64,000 nt of DNA from Nonomuraea sp. MG754425 (lineage in GTDB: Bacteria > Actinomycetota > Actinomycetes > Streptosporangiales > Streptosporangiaceae). A program made the position numbers and the translations under genes. The notes beneath the pieces were generated by a model, which ran no database searches, was not told the DNA's origin, and saw only the letters and a list, made by a program, of their open reading frames with translations. Positions 51,118-59,588 of the stretch are shown one piece after another (position 1 is the first letter of the stretch; each line of letters starts with the position of its first letter). The stretch spans positions 124,001-188,000 of the forward strand of contig NZ_SSXE01000017.1 of NCBI RefSeq assembly GCF_021699195.1. Direction: 5' to 3'.

Positions 51118-51702
51118 ATGGCCGAGCACCCCGATTACATTGCGGACCGTCAGGTGCGCCCCTCCGACGAGGACCGTGACCGGGTGGCCCAGCGACTCCA
51201 GGAGGCTGCCGCCGCGGGCCGGATCGAGCTGACCGAACTGGACCAGCGGCTGGCGGAGATTTACGGGGCCAAGACCCAGGGCGAGCTCGGGTACGCGGGG
51301 CGCGGCCTTCCCGGGCCGACCCGGACGGACTCGCTGGTGGTGCGGGACGAGCCCGGCTCACGCTTCGCCATCAGCGTGTTCGGCTGGTTCAGCCGCAAGG
51401 GCCGCTGGGTCGCCCCGCGCGTGTTCACGTCGTTGTCGGTGTTCGGCGGTGGTGAGATCGACCTGCGTGACGCCCGCTTCGCGAGTCAGGAGATCCGGGT
51501 GCGCGCCTTCGCCCTGTGGGGGTACACGGAGGTCGTCGTGCCCGACGACGTGGAGGTCGAGGTCAAGGGCTTCGGCCTGTTCGGCGCGTTCGACAGGAGC
51601 GCCGTCCGCAGCAGGCGGGGGACGCCGCGGATCGTCATCAGTGGCCTCGCCCTGTTCGGCGGCGTCGGCACGAAGGCCAAGGCCGCGCCCGACCGTGACT
51701 GA
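51118..51702 (+). CDS. DUF1707 domain protein with LiaF-like C-terminal domain
   Basis: 194 residues from ATG 51118. The N-terminal DUF1707 motif is DRQVRPSDEDRDRVAQRLQE, AAAAGRIELTELDQRLAEIY (~10-50, the actinobacterial SHOCT-like domain). After a basic linker (FSRKGRW), three beta-repeat stretches follow (FTSLSVFGGGEIDLRDARF, VRAFALWGYTEVVVPDDVEV, RIVISGLALFGGVGT), the pattern of LiaF/YvqF cell-wall-active antibiotic response proteins (DUF2154-like). Such proteins sense or buffer envelope stress at the membrane face. Expressed with the TetR gene upstream. Confidence 0.85.
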   Translation: MAEHPDYIADRQVRPSDEDRDRVAQRLQEAAAAGRIELTELDQRLAEIYGAKTQGELGYAGRGLPGPTRTDSLVVRDEPGSRFAISVFGWFSRKGRWVAPRVFTSLSVFGGGEIDLRDARFASQEIRVRAFALWGYTEVVVPDDVEVEVKGFGLFGAFDRSAVRSRRGTPRIVISGLALFGGVGTKAKAAPDRD

Positions 51703-51710
51703 CGGCGGGT

Positions 51711-51815
51711 TCATTCCCGGTCGGCGGTCTCGGCCGCCCACGCGCGCAGCCCGTCCAGAAAGCCCTCCCGCCGCTGGAGCGTGAGCCTGTCCATCGCGCG
51801 CAACCCGGGACAACC
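51711..51815 (-). pseudogene. Short C-terminal regulator-like fragment
   Basis: Frame ending at the TGA 51713-51711 reads LRAMDRLTLQRREGFLDGLR, AWAAETADRE, like the last helix of a MarR-type regulator. Nothing upstream completes it, and 51816-51965 is without a recognisable gene. Confidence 0.25.
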
Positions 51816-51965
51816 ATCGCCGCGTCCGGCGGAACCGCCAGCGGATCGTCGGTCAGAACACCCCCAGCATGCGCACCATGCCCACTGCACAGCCCAGCCG
51901 AGCTTGCCGTTTCGACGCCGGCGCATCCAAGGCACTGCGTAGGTGGTGTGGCATCCCTCGGCGTT

Positions 51966-52124
51966 TCACGGCTCCAGGCGGGTGAGGTCGAGCTGGGCCA
52001 GCCGGTCGGGGCCGGACAGGATGTCGAGGGCGGCGATCCTGGAGCCGAGCATGCGGTAGGCGACCGTCTTCAGATGGGGACGGTGCCCCTGGAACCGGTC
52101 GGCCAGGAAGTCATGGGACGTCAC
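51966..52124 (-). pseudogene. 52-residue relic of an ECF sigma factor with a large in-frame internal deletion
   Basis: GTG start with GAGGAA 7 bases upstream. Residues 1-28 (VTSHDFLADRFQGHRPHLKT, VAYRMLGS) are the N-terminus of an ECF sigma factor of the SigJ kind, up to the start of region 2. Residues 29-52 (RIAALDILSGPDRLAQLDLT, RLEP, stop) are the very C-terminus of the SnoaL-like domain of the same kind of protein (cf. GRIVAIDILADPERL). About 230-260 residues in between are missing without a frameshift. It cannot act as a sigma factor. Confidence 0.65.
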
Positions 52125-52213
52125 GATCGCGTTCCTCTCCATCGGCGACGCACCCGGTCACCTTTCCCCGGGATCGTCCGTCATGCCGGCGACCGACACC
52201 TATTCACGAAGGG

Positions 52214-53620
52214 TTGCCGAACGATGAGCAGGACGGATGTCCACGGGTGATGGACGGCACCATCGTGACCGTGGGCCTGCCCGTCATCGGAGCCGGGCTC
52301 GGCATCGCCGAGGCCGACCTGGACTGGCTGCTCACCGCCTACGCCCTGGCCTTCGGCGGTCTGCTGCTCGCCGGCGGCCGCGCCGGCGACCTGTTCGGCC
52401 GGCGCCGGCTGTTTCGCGCCGGGCTGGTCGTCTTCCTGGCCGCGTCCCTGCTGGGCGGCGTGGCCGGCACCGGGGCCGTGCTGATCGCCGCCCGGCTGTT
52501 GCAGGGCGTCGGCGCCGCGATCGTCACCCCGGCCGCGCTGTCCCTGCTCGCCGACACCTTCCCCGCCGGACCGGAGCGGAACAAGGCGCTCGGCGTGTAC
52601 GGCGCGATGGGCGGCCTGGGCTCGGTCGCCGGCCTGCTTCTGGGCGGCGCGCTCGCCGAATACGCGGGCTGGCGATGGATCATGTTCGTCAACATCCCCA
52701 TCGCGTTCCTGGTGCTCACCGGATCCTCCGTCCTGGTGCCCGGCACCCGCGAGCGCGGCGGACTCGACCTGCCCGGCGCGGCCACCGTGACGCTCGCCCT
52801 CGGCGCGCTGGTGTACGCGATCAACCTGGTCGGCTCGCACGGTGTCGGGGACGGGCTCACCCTGGCCTTCGGCGCGCTTGCCGTGGCCCTGTTCGTGGTG
52901 TTCGCGTTCATCCAGCGCACGGCGCGCGGCCCGATGCTGCCCCCGGACGTACTTGCCGACCGCGGCAGGCTCGGCGCCAACCTGGTCATGCTGCTCATGG
53001 GCGCCGGTCAGCTGGCCACGTTCTACTTCCTCACCCTCTACATGCAGACGATCAAGCAGTATTCGCCCATGACCACCGGCCTGGCCTACCTGCCGTTCGC
53101 GATCGGCATCGGCCTCGGCTCCGGCGTCATCGGCCCCAGACTGCAGGCCCGCACCTCCACCAGGATCGTCCTGACGATCGGGATGGCGGTGGCCGCCGCG
53201 GCGATGGGCTGGTTCAGCCTACTGCCCCCGGACCAGAATCCGCTGCTCGTGCTGCTGCCCGCCCAACTGACAGGCGGCATCGGACTGGGCATCGGCTTCG
53301 TCGCGGCCACCATCGGCGGCGTGAAGGGCGTCGCACCGCGCGACTCCGGCATCGCCTCCGGCCTGGTCAACACCAGCCAGCAGATCGGCGGCGCCCTCGG
53401 CCTGGCCGTCCTGGCCGGCATCGCCGTCACCGCCACCACGAGCAGGCCCCCGGGCACACCCCTGCCCGACGCGCTCACCAGCGGCTACACCACCGGCCTG
53501 CTCGGCGCGGGCGGCTTCTACGTGGCCGCGATCCTCACCGCCGTCCTCCTCCTGCGCCCCCGGCCCACGAACCGGGACACCGAGCCCACGCCAGGAACCC
53601 TCGGCAGCACGCCCGGCTGA
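52214..53620 (+). CDS. MFS exporter, DHA2 (EmrB/QacA) family, first helix shortened
   Basis: About 468 residues, 14-TM-type drug exporter: WLLTAYALAFGGLLLAGGRA, GDLFGRRRLFRAG (motif A), RLLQGVGAAIVTPAALSLLA, the motif C-like stretch GAMGGLGSVAGLLLGGALAE, and a long C-terminal half. Normal members begin with ~20 more hydrophobic residues (FMVVLDxTIVNVALP); here the protein starts abruptly at VMDGTIVTVGLPVIGAGLG after a non-hydrophobic run, so TM1 is incomplete. The start is uncertain (TTG 52214, GTG 52247 or ATG 52250). A deletion next to the sigma-factor relic may have clipped it. It may export the product of the methyltransferase/prenyltransferase pair downstream. Confidence 0.8.
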   Translation: MPNDEQDGCPRVMDGTIVTVGLPVIGAGLGIAEADLDWLLTAYALAFGGLLLAGGRAGDLFGRRRLFRAGLVVFLAASLLGGVAGTGAVLIAARLLQGVGAAIVTPAALSLLADTFPAGPERNKALGVYGAMGGLGSVAGLLLGGALAEYAGWRWIMFVNIPIAFLVLTGSSVLVPGTRERGGLDLPGAATVTLALGALVYAINLVGSHGVGDGLTLAFGALAVALFVVFAFIQRTARGPMLPPDVLADRGRLGANLVMLLMGAGQLATFYFLTLYMQTIKQYSPMTTGLAYLPFAIGIGLGSGVIGPRLQARTSTRIVLTIGMAVAAAAMGWFSLLPPDQNPLLVLLPAQLTGGIGLGIGFVAATIGGVKGVAPRDSGIASGLVNTSQQIGGALGLAVLAGIAVTATTSRPPGTPLPDALTSGYTTGLLGAGGFYVAAILTAVLLLRPRPTNRDTEPTPGTLGSTPG

Positions 53621-53846
53621 CATCGACCACCCCAACCGGTCGCCTTCGCTCCACCCGATCCGTCAGAGCAGCGGTCCACCAACTGAGACCCCGAAGGGAG
53701 ACCCCGCGATACAGAAACGTGCCGTCGGCGTCGACAGGCACACCCGATTCCCTCCGCGACTGAGATCGTTTTGGATGCCACCGCCCGACCGGTTCCCGCC
53801 CGGCGTACCGTTCAATGACGTCCAGCCCCATCCGCGGAGGCGGTCC

Positions 53847-54731
53847 ATGTCTGACACGGCGGAGCACGCAACCGGCTACCTTCTCGGTCATGCGGCACTG
53901 GAACAGCGCAGGCTGCTCATCCAGGCGTCCTACGTACGCCCCTGGACGGCACGGCTGCTACGCCGCGCCGGGCTCACCGAGGGCATGTCCGTCCTGGACG
54001 TCGGGTCGGGGCTGGGCGACGTCGCGTTCATCGCCGCGGAGATCGTCGGCCCCGGCGGGCGCGTGGTCGGCGTCGAACGCGAGCCCGCCGCCGTGGACAC
54101 GGCACGCCGGCGCGCCGCGTCCGCCGCGTTCACGGACATCGTGAGCTTCACCAACGCCGATCTGGCGGAGTTCGATCCGGTGGGGTCCGGCGCCGCGTGG
54201 CGACCGTTCGACGCGCTGGTCGGCAGGTTCGTCCTGCAGTACCTGCCGGACCCGGCCGGCACGCTGCGCCGCCTGGCCGGGTTCGTCCGCCCCGGCGGCA
54301 TCGTCGTCATGCACGACATGGACGTCTCCAACCCGGACGTCAGCGTCCCGCGCTGCGCACTCTGGAACGACTGCTACGCCCTGCTCGGCGCCCTGTTCCG
54401 CGCCCACGGGATCGCCCCGGACTTCGGCCGCCACCTCACCCGGGTGTTCCTGGACGCGGGCCTGCCGTGGCCGGATGTCGACTCCGGGGCCATGACGGGC
54501 GGGAAACCCGGCTCGACCGTCTTCACCTGGCTCGGTAGCGCCGTCCAAGCCGTCGAACCGCTCCTGCGCCAGGCCGGCATCGCCCTGCCCGACGGCCTGG
54601 TCGTCGACGACCAACTCGTCGCGACACTGGAGCGCGCGGTGCAGGAGAGCCGCAGCATGGTCCTGGGTAACACCCACTACGGGGCCTGGACCCGTCTCAA
54701 CGACGGCCCCCACCGATCGGAGCGCCCATGA
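53847..54731 (+). CDS. Class I SAM-dependent methyltransferase
   Basis: 294 residues from ATG 53847 with GGAGG six bases upstream. SAM motif I MSVLDVGSGLGDVAFIAAEI (~47-66), acidic loop VVGVEREPAAVDTAR, FDALVGRFVLQYLPDPAGTL (motif IV) and LAGFVRPGGIVVMHDMD (motif VI). The N-terminus (EHATGYLLGHAALEQRRLLI) matches a group acting on small natural products. Its stop overlaps the start of the CloQ-like prenyltransferase (ATGA), so both enzymes probably modify one aromatic substrate. Confidence 0.9.
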   Translation: MSDTAEHATGYLLGHAALEQRRLLIQASYVRPWTARLLRRAGLTEGMSVLDVGSGLGDVAFIAAEIVGPGGRVVGVEREPAAVDTARRRAASAAFTDIVSFTNADLAEFDPVGSGAAWRPFDALVGRFVLQYLPDPAGTLRRLAGFVRPGGIVVMHDMDVSNPDVSVPRCALWNDCYALLGALFRAHGIAPDFGRHLTRVFLDAGLPWPDVDSGAMTGGKPGSTVFTWLGSAVQAVEPLLRQAGIALPDGLVVDDQLVATLERAVQESRSMVLGNTHYGAWTRLNDGPHRSERP

Positions 54732-55675
54732 CCACCTCACTCGCGTTCTCCCCCGACCGGTTCCTGCGCGACATCAGGACGACCGCCGACGCGATCGGTG
54801 CGGCCTACTCCGAACCGGTGACACGGACGGTCCTGAACGCCTACCCCGGCAGCTTCCGCGACGGCGCCGTCCTGTGGCGCACCACCGACGCACCCGGCGG
54901 CCCGCTCAACTACCGGTTCTACGAACGCCGCCGCACCGACTCGATCGGCACCGCGATCCGCGCCGGACTCCTGGACCCGGGCCACCCGCTGATCGACCTG
55001 ATCGCCTCCTGGAGCGCGCTGTACGGCGACGCCGCCACCGAACTCTGCGACTTCGACGCCGCACGCGGCCTCGCCAAGACCTGGGTCTACCTGGGTGGGA
55101 TGCGCCCGGTCGAGCAGGTGCTCGGCGCGTCCCACGTCCCCCGGGCACTGCGCCTGCACGAGCCGCGCTTCCGCGCGCTGGGGCTGACCTCCGTGCGTCA
55201 CGTCGCCGTCGACTATCACGGCGGCAGCGCCAACCTCTACTTCCGGACGTCCCGCAAGATCACCCCCGACACGGCCGAAGAGCTGATCGCCCTGGCGGGC
55301 GGCAACCCGCCCGAGCCGACCCTGCTCGACGACATGGCGGCCTTCACACCGTCCGACGGACACACCTTCTCCGTGACCATGAGCGTGCCCGACGGACAGA
55401 TCCACCGCGTCGGGTTCTACGCCCTCAAACTGCCCGCCAACCGGTTCCCCACCATCGACGAACGCCTGACCACCTTCTTCCGAACCGCCCCCTCCAGAGA
55501 CGAGGAGGAGATGAACGCCATCGCCTGGTCCTTCGGCCCCGGCGGCCAGGACTACACCAAAGCCGAACGTAGCTACAGCGGGCGCCTGGTCGAACTCATG
55601 AAGACCTGGAACAGTCCCATGACCGCCGCGAAAGGACCAGCACCGCACTCGACGGCTGACGGCCGCCCATCGTGA
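54728..55675 (+). CDS. ABBA aromatic prenyltransferase, CloQ/NovQ type
   Basis: 315 residues, the usual length of CloQ/NphB soluble prenyltransferases (PTase_Orf2 family). Diagnostic stretches: FDAARGLAKTWVYLGGMRPV, HVAVDYHGGSANLYFRTSR, the GQIHRVGFYALKLP strand, and SRDEEEMNAIAWSFGPGGQD followed by YTKAERSYSGRLVELMKTWN. These match CloQ ([31 protein letters not shown]) far better than NphB. CloQ and NovQ move a dimethylallyl group onto C-3 of 4-hydroxyphenylpyruvate without needing Mg2+. The reaction here is probably dimethylallylation of a phenolic or indolic acceptor in the cytosol. Coupled to the upstream methyltransferase. Confidence 0.88.
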   Translation: MTTSLAFSPDRFLRDIRTTADAIGAAYSEPVTRTVLNAYPGSFRDGAVLWRTTDAPGGPLNYRFYERRRTDSIGTAIRAGLLDPGHPLIDLIASWSALYGDAATELCDFDAARGLAKTWVYLGGMRPVEQVLGASHVPRALRLHEPRFRALGLTSVRHVAVDYHGGSANLYFRTSRKITPDTAEELIALAGGNPPEPTLLDDMAAFTPSDGHTFSVTMSVPDGQIHRVGFYALKLPANRFPTIDERLTTFFRTAPSRDEEEMNAIAWSFGPGGQDYTKAERSYSGRLVELMKTWNSPMTAAKGPAPHSTADGRPS

Positions 55676-55706
55676 CCACCAGCACGGCACAGCCGGACAC
55701 CGTCAC

Positions 55707-56219
55707 ATGGAAGTGACCCCAGAGCGGGTCACGGTGCTGCGCGGCGATGTGCCGTGCCCGGGTGTCCGGGTTGGCCGGGTCGCAGCGTACGAGTTCGACA
55801 TCCCGGAAGGGATCTACGTTCGCCCGGACGCAGGGCGCCGGCAACGTGCCTTCCTGCTCCTGGATGAATCGGTACAGCTCAACCAGCCCGTGGTGTTCAA
55901 GCCGGAACGCGCTGGCTGGTGGTACATCGACCTGGTCGAGATCCGGGAGAGCGGCGACATGATCCGCGTGACCGACCACTACGTCGACTTCATCGTCGGT
56001 CCGCCCGGACGTCCTTACCGGGTACTGGATCTGCACGAGCTGGGCGAGGCGCTGACGTCGGGAGAACTCACCACGCGGCAGGTCGCGCACATCCTGGCCG
56101 CTGCCCAAGCCTTCGCCGACAAGTACCTGCAGGGCGAGGAACACTACGGGCAGCAGTGGCCGGACTTCCCACCGGCCGCGCTGGCACCCGTGCGTGAGGT
56201 CGACATTCCCGGCTGCTGA
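55707..56219 (+). CDS. DUF402 domain protein (FomD-like)
   Basis: 170 residues; WWYIDLVEIRESGDMIRVTD, HYVDFIVGPPGRPYRVLDLH, ELGEALTSGEL is the DUF402 barrel with its conserved Tyr, Asp and Arg residues. Characterised members (FomD, YgaC-like) are metal-dependent phosphohydrolases of nucleotide or phosphonate esters. It follows the prenyltransferase by 31 bases on the same strand, so it may be co-transcribed; whether it acts on a pathway intermediate (e.g. a diphosphate) is speculation. Confidence 0.8.
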   Translation: MEVTPERVTVLRGDVPCPGVRVGRVAAYEFDIPEGIYVRPDAGRRQRAFLLLDESVQLNQPVVFKPERAGWWYIDLVEIRESGDMIRVTDHYVDFIVGPPGRPYRVLDLHELGEALTSGELTTRQVAHILAAAQAFADKYLQGEEHYGQQWPDFPPAALAPVREVDIPGC

Positions 56220-56291
56220 AAGTGCTCATGAGATGAGCGCTTTGCCTGGAAGGATCGATCTCACAAGCCACCGAACGGAAGGCAGCAGGAC

Positions 56292-56705
56292 ATGCTCCGC
56301 GGACTCACCACCATCAGCTTCCACGCCCAAGACGTCGCCGCCGCCCGCGACTGGTACGCCGAGTTCCTCGGCGTACCGGCCTACTTCCAGCGGCCCGAGC
56401 AGGGCGACCCTGCCTACGTGGAGTTCCGCGTCGGCGACTACCAGCACGAACTCGGCATCATCGACACGCGGTACGCCCCGGACGGCTGGAGCACCGAGGA
56501 CCGCGGGGCGATCGTCTACTGGGCCGTCGACGACCTGGAGGCGACTTGGGAGCGGCTGCTGGAGATGGGGGCCACCCCGTTCGAGAAGCCGACCGAGCGC
56601 GGCCCCGGGTTCGTCACCGCCTCAGTGCGCGACCCGTTCGGCAACATCCTCGGCCTCATGGTCAACCACCACTACATGGACGTCCTCGCGGGCCGGAAGG
56701 GCTGA
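56292..56705 (+). CDS. VOC-family (glyoxalase/bleomycin-resistance fold) protein
   Basis: 137 residues with two beta-alpha-beta-beta-beta units: LTTISFHAQDVAAARDWYAE, FLGVPAYFQRPEQGD, and IVYWAVDDLEATWERLLEMG, FVTASVRDPFGNILGLMVNH. Candidate metal ligands are His11, the Glu/His in QHELGII and the C-terminal HH. Start follows GAAGGCAGCAGGAC. Functions range from dioxygenase and epimerase to drug binding. Followed directly by the YdeI-like gene. Confidence 0.85.
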   Translation: MLRGLTTISFHAQDVAAARDWYAEFLGVPAYFQRPEQGDPAYVEFRVGDYQHELGIIDTRYAPDGWSTEDRGAIVYWAVDDLEATWERLLEMGATPFEKPTERGPGFVTASVRDPFGNILGLMVNHHYMDVLAGRKG

Positions 56706-56710
56706 CCACG

Positions 56711-57127
56711 ATGACCGGCACGATGACCGGCGAGTTGACCGGCAACGCCCTGATCCTGCACGACGCCGCCGCCTGGAGAGCCTGGCTCGCCGAGCACCAC
56801 GAGACCGCCCGCGACGTCTGGCTGCTGATCGCCAAGAAGAGCGGCGACGCGACGACCGTCACCCTCGACGAGGCCCTGGACGAGGCGCTGTGCCACGGCT
56901 GGATCGACAGCCACCGCAGGGCGTACGACGGCGACTACTACCTGCAGCGCTACTCGCCGCGCACCCGCCGGAGCCCGTGGTCCGCCATCAACGTCGCCAA
57001 GGCCGAAGCGCTGACGGCCGCCGGCCGGATGCGCCCGGCGGGCCGCGCCGCGATCGAGACCGCCAAGACCGCCGGCCGCTGGTCCGCCCGGCCCGCGCCG
57101 CACGAACCGGCCGATGCGGCTCCGTGA
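56711..57127 (+). CDS. YdeI-like protein, short form
   Basis: 138 residues. ALILHDAAAWRAWLAEHHET, DVWLLIAKKSGDATTVTLDE, ALDEALCHGWIDSHRRAYDG, YYLQRYSPRTRRSPWSAINV match the YdeI/OmpD-associated (bacteriocin-protection) family. The family normally continues ~50 residues past the GRW motif; here it ends 13 residues after GRWSARPA. The stop TGA lies inside the 5-bp duplication CGTGA made by insertion of the element at 57128, and the same TGA would have been there before insertion, so the truncation is older. Starts 6 bases after the VOC gene. Confidence 0.8.
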   Translation: MTGTMTGELTGNALILHDAAAWRAWLAEHHETARDVWLLIAKKSGDATTVTLDEALDEALCHGWIDSHRRAYDGDYYLQRYSPRTRRSPWSAINVAKAEALTAAGRMRPAGRAAIETAKTAGRWSARPAPHEPADAAP

Positions 57128-57157
57128 GGCCTTGCTGTAGTCCTGGGGAAATTTCCA
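57128..57157 (+). repeat. Left terminal inverted repeat
   Basis: Begins GGCCTTGCTGTAGTCCTGGG on the plus strand. Pairs with 60859-60888 at 28 of 30 positions (differences at positions 6 and 22). Flanked outside by CGTGA. Confidence 0.8.
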
Positions 57158-57239
57158 ACGGGGTCTGCCTGAGCTGCGACGATGCACGGCTCTGTGACTG
57201 TGGTGTCGATTCGCTTTCGGTGAAGGCGAACGCCATGAC

Positions 57240-57650
57240 GGGTAGGACAGCCGGCCGCGCCGGGTGGTGGGGTCGATGTCGCCGTCCACGGGCACTCTGG
57301 GGCCGGAGGTGGGAGCGCGGCGGTCGGCCAGGAACACCGGCCCGCTCGTGCGGCCGGCCAGCAGTCGGGCCGTGGGGGTGGCCCAATGTACGTACTCGAT
57401 CGCGCCGCCCTTGGAGGTGACGCGGGCCCGGCGGAACTCGGGATCGAGGTCTTCGATGTTCAGGGTGAGGATCTCCTCGGAGCGGGCGGCCGTCTCATTC
57501 AGCAGCCGCCAGAGCAGCCGTTCTCGCAGGGCGTGCGAAGCGTCGGTGAACAGCGTCTCCAGCCGGGTGCGGGGGATGGAGCGGCCGCCGCGGCGGGCGC
57601 TCTTGCGACGCTCCAGCGGGCGGGCCGGCGGCCGGATGTGACAGATAAGT
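57240..57650 (-). pseudogene. Tyrosine recombinase (phage-type integrase) fragment
   Basis: Minus-strand frame reads LRERLLWRLLNETAARSEEI, LTLNIEDLDPEFRRARVTSK, GGAIEYVHWATPTARLL and GPVFLADRRAP. The ETAARSEE stretch holds the first catalytic Arg region of an actinobacterial integrase. The frame begins after a TGA near 57650 with no start codon, and the C-terminal half with HxLRH and the catalytic Tyr is missing after ~57240. Inside the transposon-like unit, close to its left end. The remainder of 57651-57776 holds no gene. Confidence 0.65.
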
Positions 57651-57776
57651 CATAGAAGCGTGCGGTCAGGAGCACCCTCCTGGCTGCCCACGTTTGGCCG
57701 CGATTCATGATTCGCGTGATCTGATCACCGATTCCAGCAACCCACGTACGTCACCGGCTGTAGCCGATGATGAAGG

Positions 57777-59588
57777 TTAGTGGGGCGTGCTCGCCGGCTG
57801 GGCGCGCGCATGCCGGAGGGTCAGCAGCGTGCGGAACGCGAGCACGTACAGCACGAGCGAGGTCGCGGCGAGAACGACAATGGCCGGGACCTGCAGCGCG
57901 GGCGGGAGGCCGAGGGGGAAGGTCCAGAAGGTACGGCTCGGCGTGCGGGTCGCCAGGTTGACGAGGGACAGCACCGCCGACAACAGCGGAGTCCAAGCAG
58001 TCCCCAGGCACAGGCCGATCAGGAACGTACGCCGGCCGTGGCCCGGCAGGGGGGCCGCGACTCGCCCCGTTGTGGCGGATCGCCCGGTGCGCAGCCGGAA
58101 CAGCAGTTCCGGGCCCGCTGTCTGCAGCCGGCGATAGGCGATCCGGCCGAACAGCCACGCGTAGCCGGCTCCGGTCACGACGGCGAGTGCCACGCCGGCC
58201 CACTGCAACACGATCAGGTTCATGAGGTGGCCGGCGGTGATGGCGGCGGCCGACGGCAGCGCGCACGCGGCGATGAGGCCGATCATCGCCCAGACCAGCC
58301 CGACGATGTTCGGGCCGTCGGCGGCGGCGTTTCCGGTACGGCGATGCACGTCCGGCATCCGGACCGGTGCCATCACCGACAGCAGGACCACGAGGCCGGC
58401 GCCGGCGCCGAGCGCGACGGCCTGCAGAGCCAGTGCGGGCGGCCAGGCCCAAGGGAGCCCCGACAGGGCGGTTCCGGCGACGGTGGCCATGACGCTCAGC
58501 GGAGCCACCTTCAGCAGCCAGGCGAGTTGCCGGCCACGCACGTCCGTCCGCTCCGCGCCCGGTCGCATCAGGGTCAGCCACAGAGCGGTGCCGTCGGTGC
58601 TGAAGAGTGTCGAGGCTGCGGCCGCCGCCATCCAGGTGATCGCGGCGCCGGTCCACGGCAGGTACCAGGTGAGATCGATGGCCAGCGGCATCAGGCACAG
58701 GGACAGGCCGAACGCGATCGCGAAGTACCAGTGGTAGGAGCGCAGCGTGTCCCGCGACCACTCGCGCAGTTCCTTGGTCGCGACCGCGCCGAGCGGGGTC
58801 GCGGGAAGGTGCCGCACCAGGAGCCCGTCGCCGGCCGGGTGCCGGGTCCGGCGGGCGAGAACACCGCTCATGCGCCGATCGAGCAGCCGGACCCAGGCGG
58901 CCAGCAGCATGACGATCAGGAGCGTGAGCCCGGTCAACGCGCTGACGCACACAAGCCAGTCGGCCCTCGCCGCCGCCTGCACTGCGACGATCCCCCAGTT
59001 GGGGGGCAGGACCAGCAGCCAGCGGCTGACGTCCACGTCATGGCGCGCGAGCGCGAGCGCGACGATGCCGATGTTGGACGCTGCGGCGATGGCCGCCGCC
59101 CACGGCAGCGCGACGAGCGCGGCGCCGAGCCGGGTGCGCATCACCTCGCCGAGCAGACCCACGACCACCCGCGAGGCGAGGATCACCAGGACGAGTTGTG
59201 CGGCCGCGGCGGGCACCGCGACCAGTCCGGGAAGCACACCGAGGCGGGCGCCGAACACGACCAATGAGGCGAACGCCACCGCGGTGATCACCGGTCCTGG
59301 ACCCGCGAACGCGGCGGCCAGCAGTCCCCTGGCAAGCCCGCGCGCCGTCATCGGCAGCCGGGTGAAGTACTCGGGGCGCAGGCCGCCGTCGCCGCCGCCG
59401 GTGAACAGCGGCCCGATCAGCCAGCCGAGCGCCCACACGGCGAACGCGGCGGCGAGAACGTCCGCGGAGGTCCCGAAGATCAAGGTGGCCACGGCGAGGA
59501 GAAGACCCGCCGGCACACCGGCGATCAGCATGCCGTTCGTGACACGCCACAGCAACTGCAGCCGCATGCGGATCAGGACGACAGCCAC
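57777..59588 (-). CDS. ABC transporter permease, large polytopic
   Basis: 603 residues from GTG 59588 (GGAAGG 6 bases upstream). A dozen or more hydrophobic helices over the whole length, with a basic loop at ~270-330 (LLDRRMSGVLARRTRHP) and the KELREWSRDTLRSYHW stretch typical of single-chain exporter permeases of the ABC-2 kind. The start lies within the last 16 bases of the ATPase gene, so they are translationally coupled. Together they form a complete exporter (two ATPases, one large or two membrane subunits). Cargo unknown. Confidence 0.85.
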   Translation of the reverse strand: MAVVLIRMRLQLLWRVTNGMLIAGVPAGLLLAVATLIFGTSADVLAAAFAVWALGWLIGPLFTGGGDGGLRPEYFTRLPMTARGLARGLLAAAFAGPGPVITAVAFASLVVFGARLGVLPGLVAVPAAAAQLVLVILASRVVVGLLGEVMRTRLGAALVALPWAAAIAAASNIGIVALALARHDVDVSRWLLVLPPNWGIVAVQAAARADWLVCVSALTGLTLLIVMLLAAWVRLLDRRMSGVLARRTRHPAGDGLLVRHLPATPLGAVATKELREWSRDTLRSYHWYFAIAFGLSLCLMPLAIDLTWYLPWTGAAITWMAAAAASTLFSTDGTALWLTLMRPGAERTDVRGRQLAWLLKVAPLSVMATVAGTALSGLPWAWPPALALQAVALGAGAGLVVLLSVMAPVRMPDVHRRTGNAAADGPNIVGLVWAMIGLIAACALPSAAAITAGHLMNLIVLQWAGVALAVVTGAGYAWLFGRIAYRRLQTAGPELLFRLRTGRSATTGRVAAPLPGHGRRTFLIGLCLGTAWTPLLSAVLSLVNLATRTPSRTFWTFPLGLPPALQVPAIVVLAATSLVLYVLAFRTLLTLRHARAQPASTPH

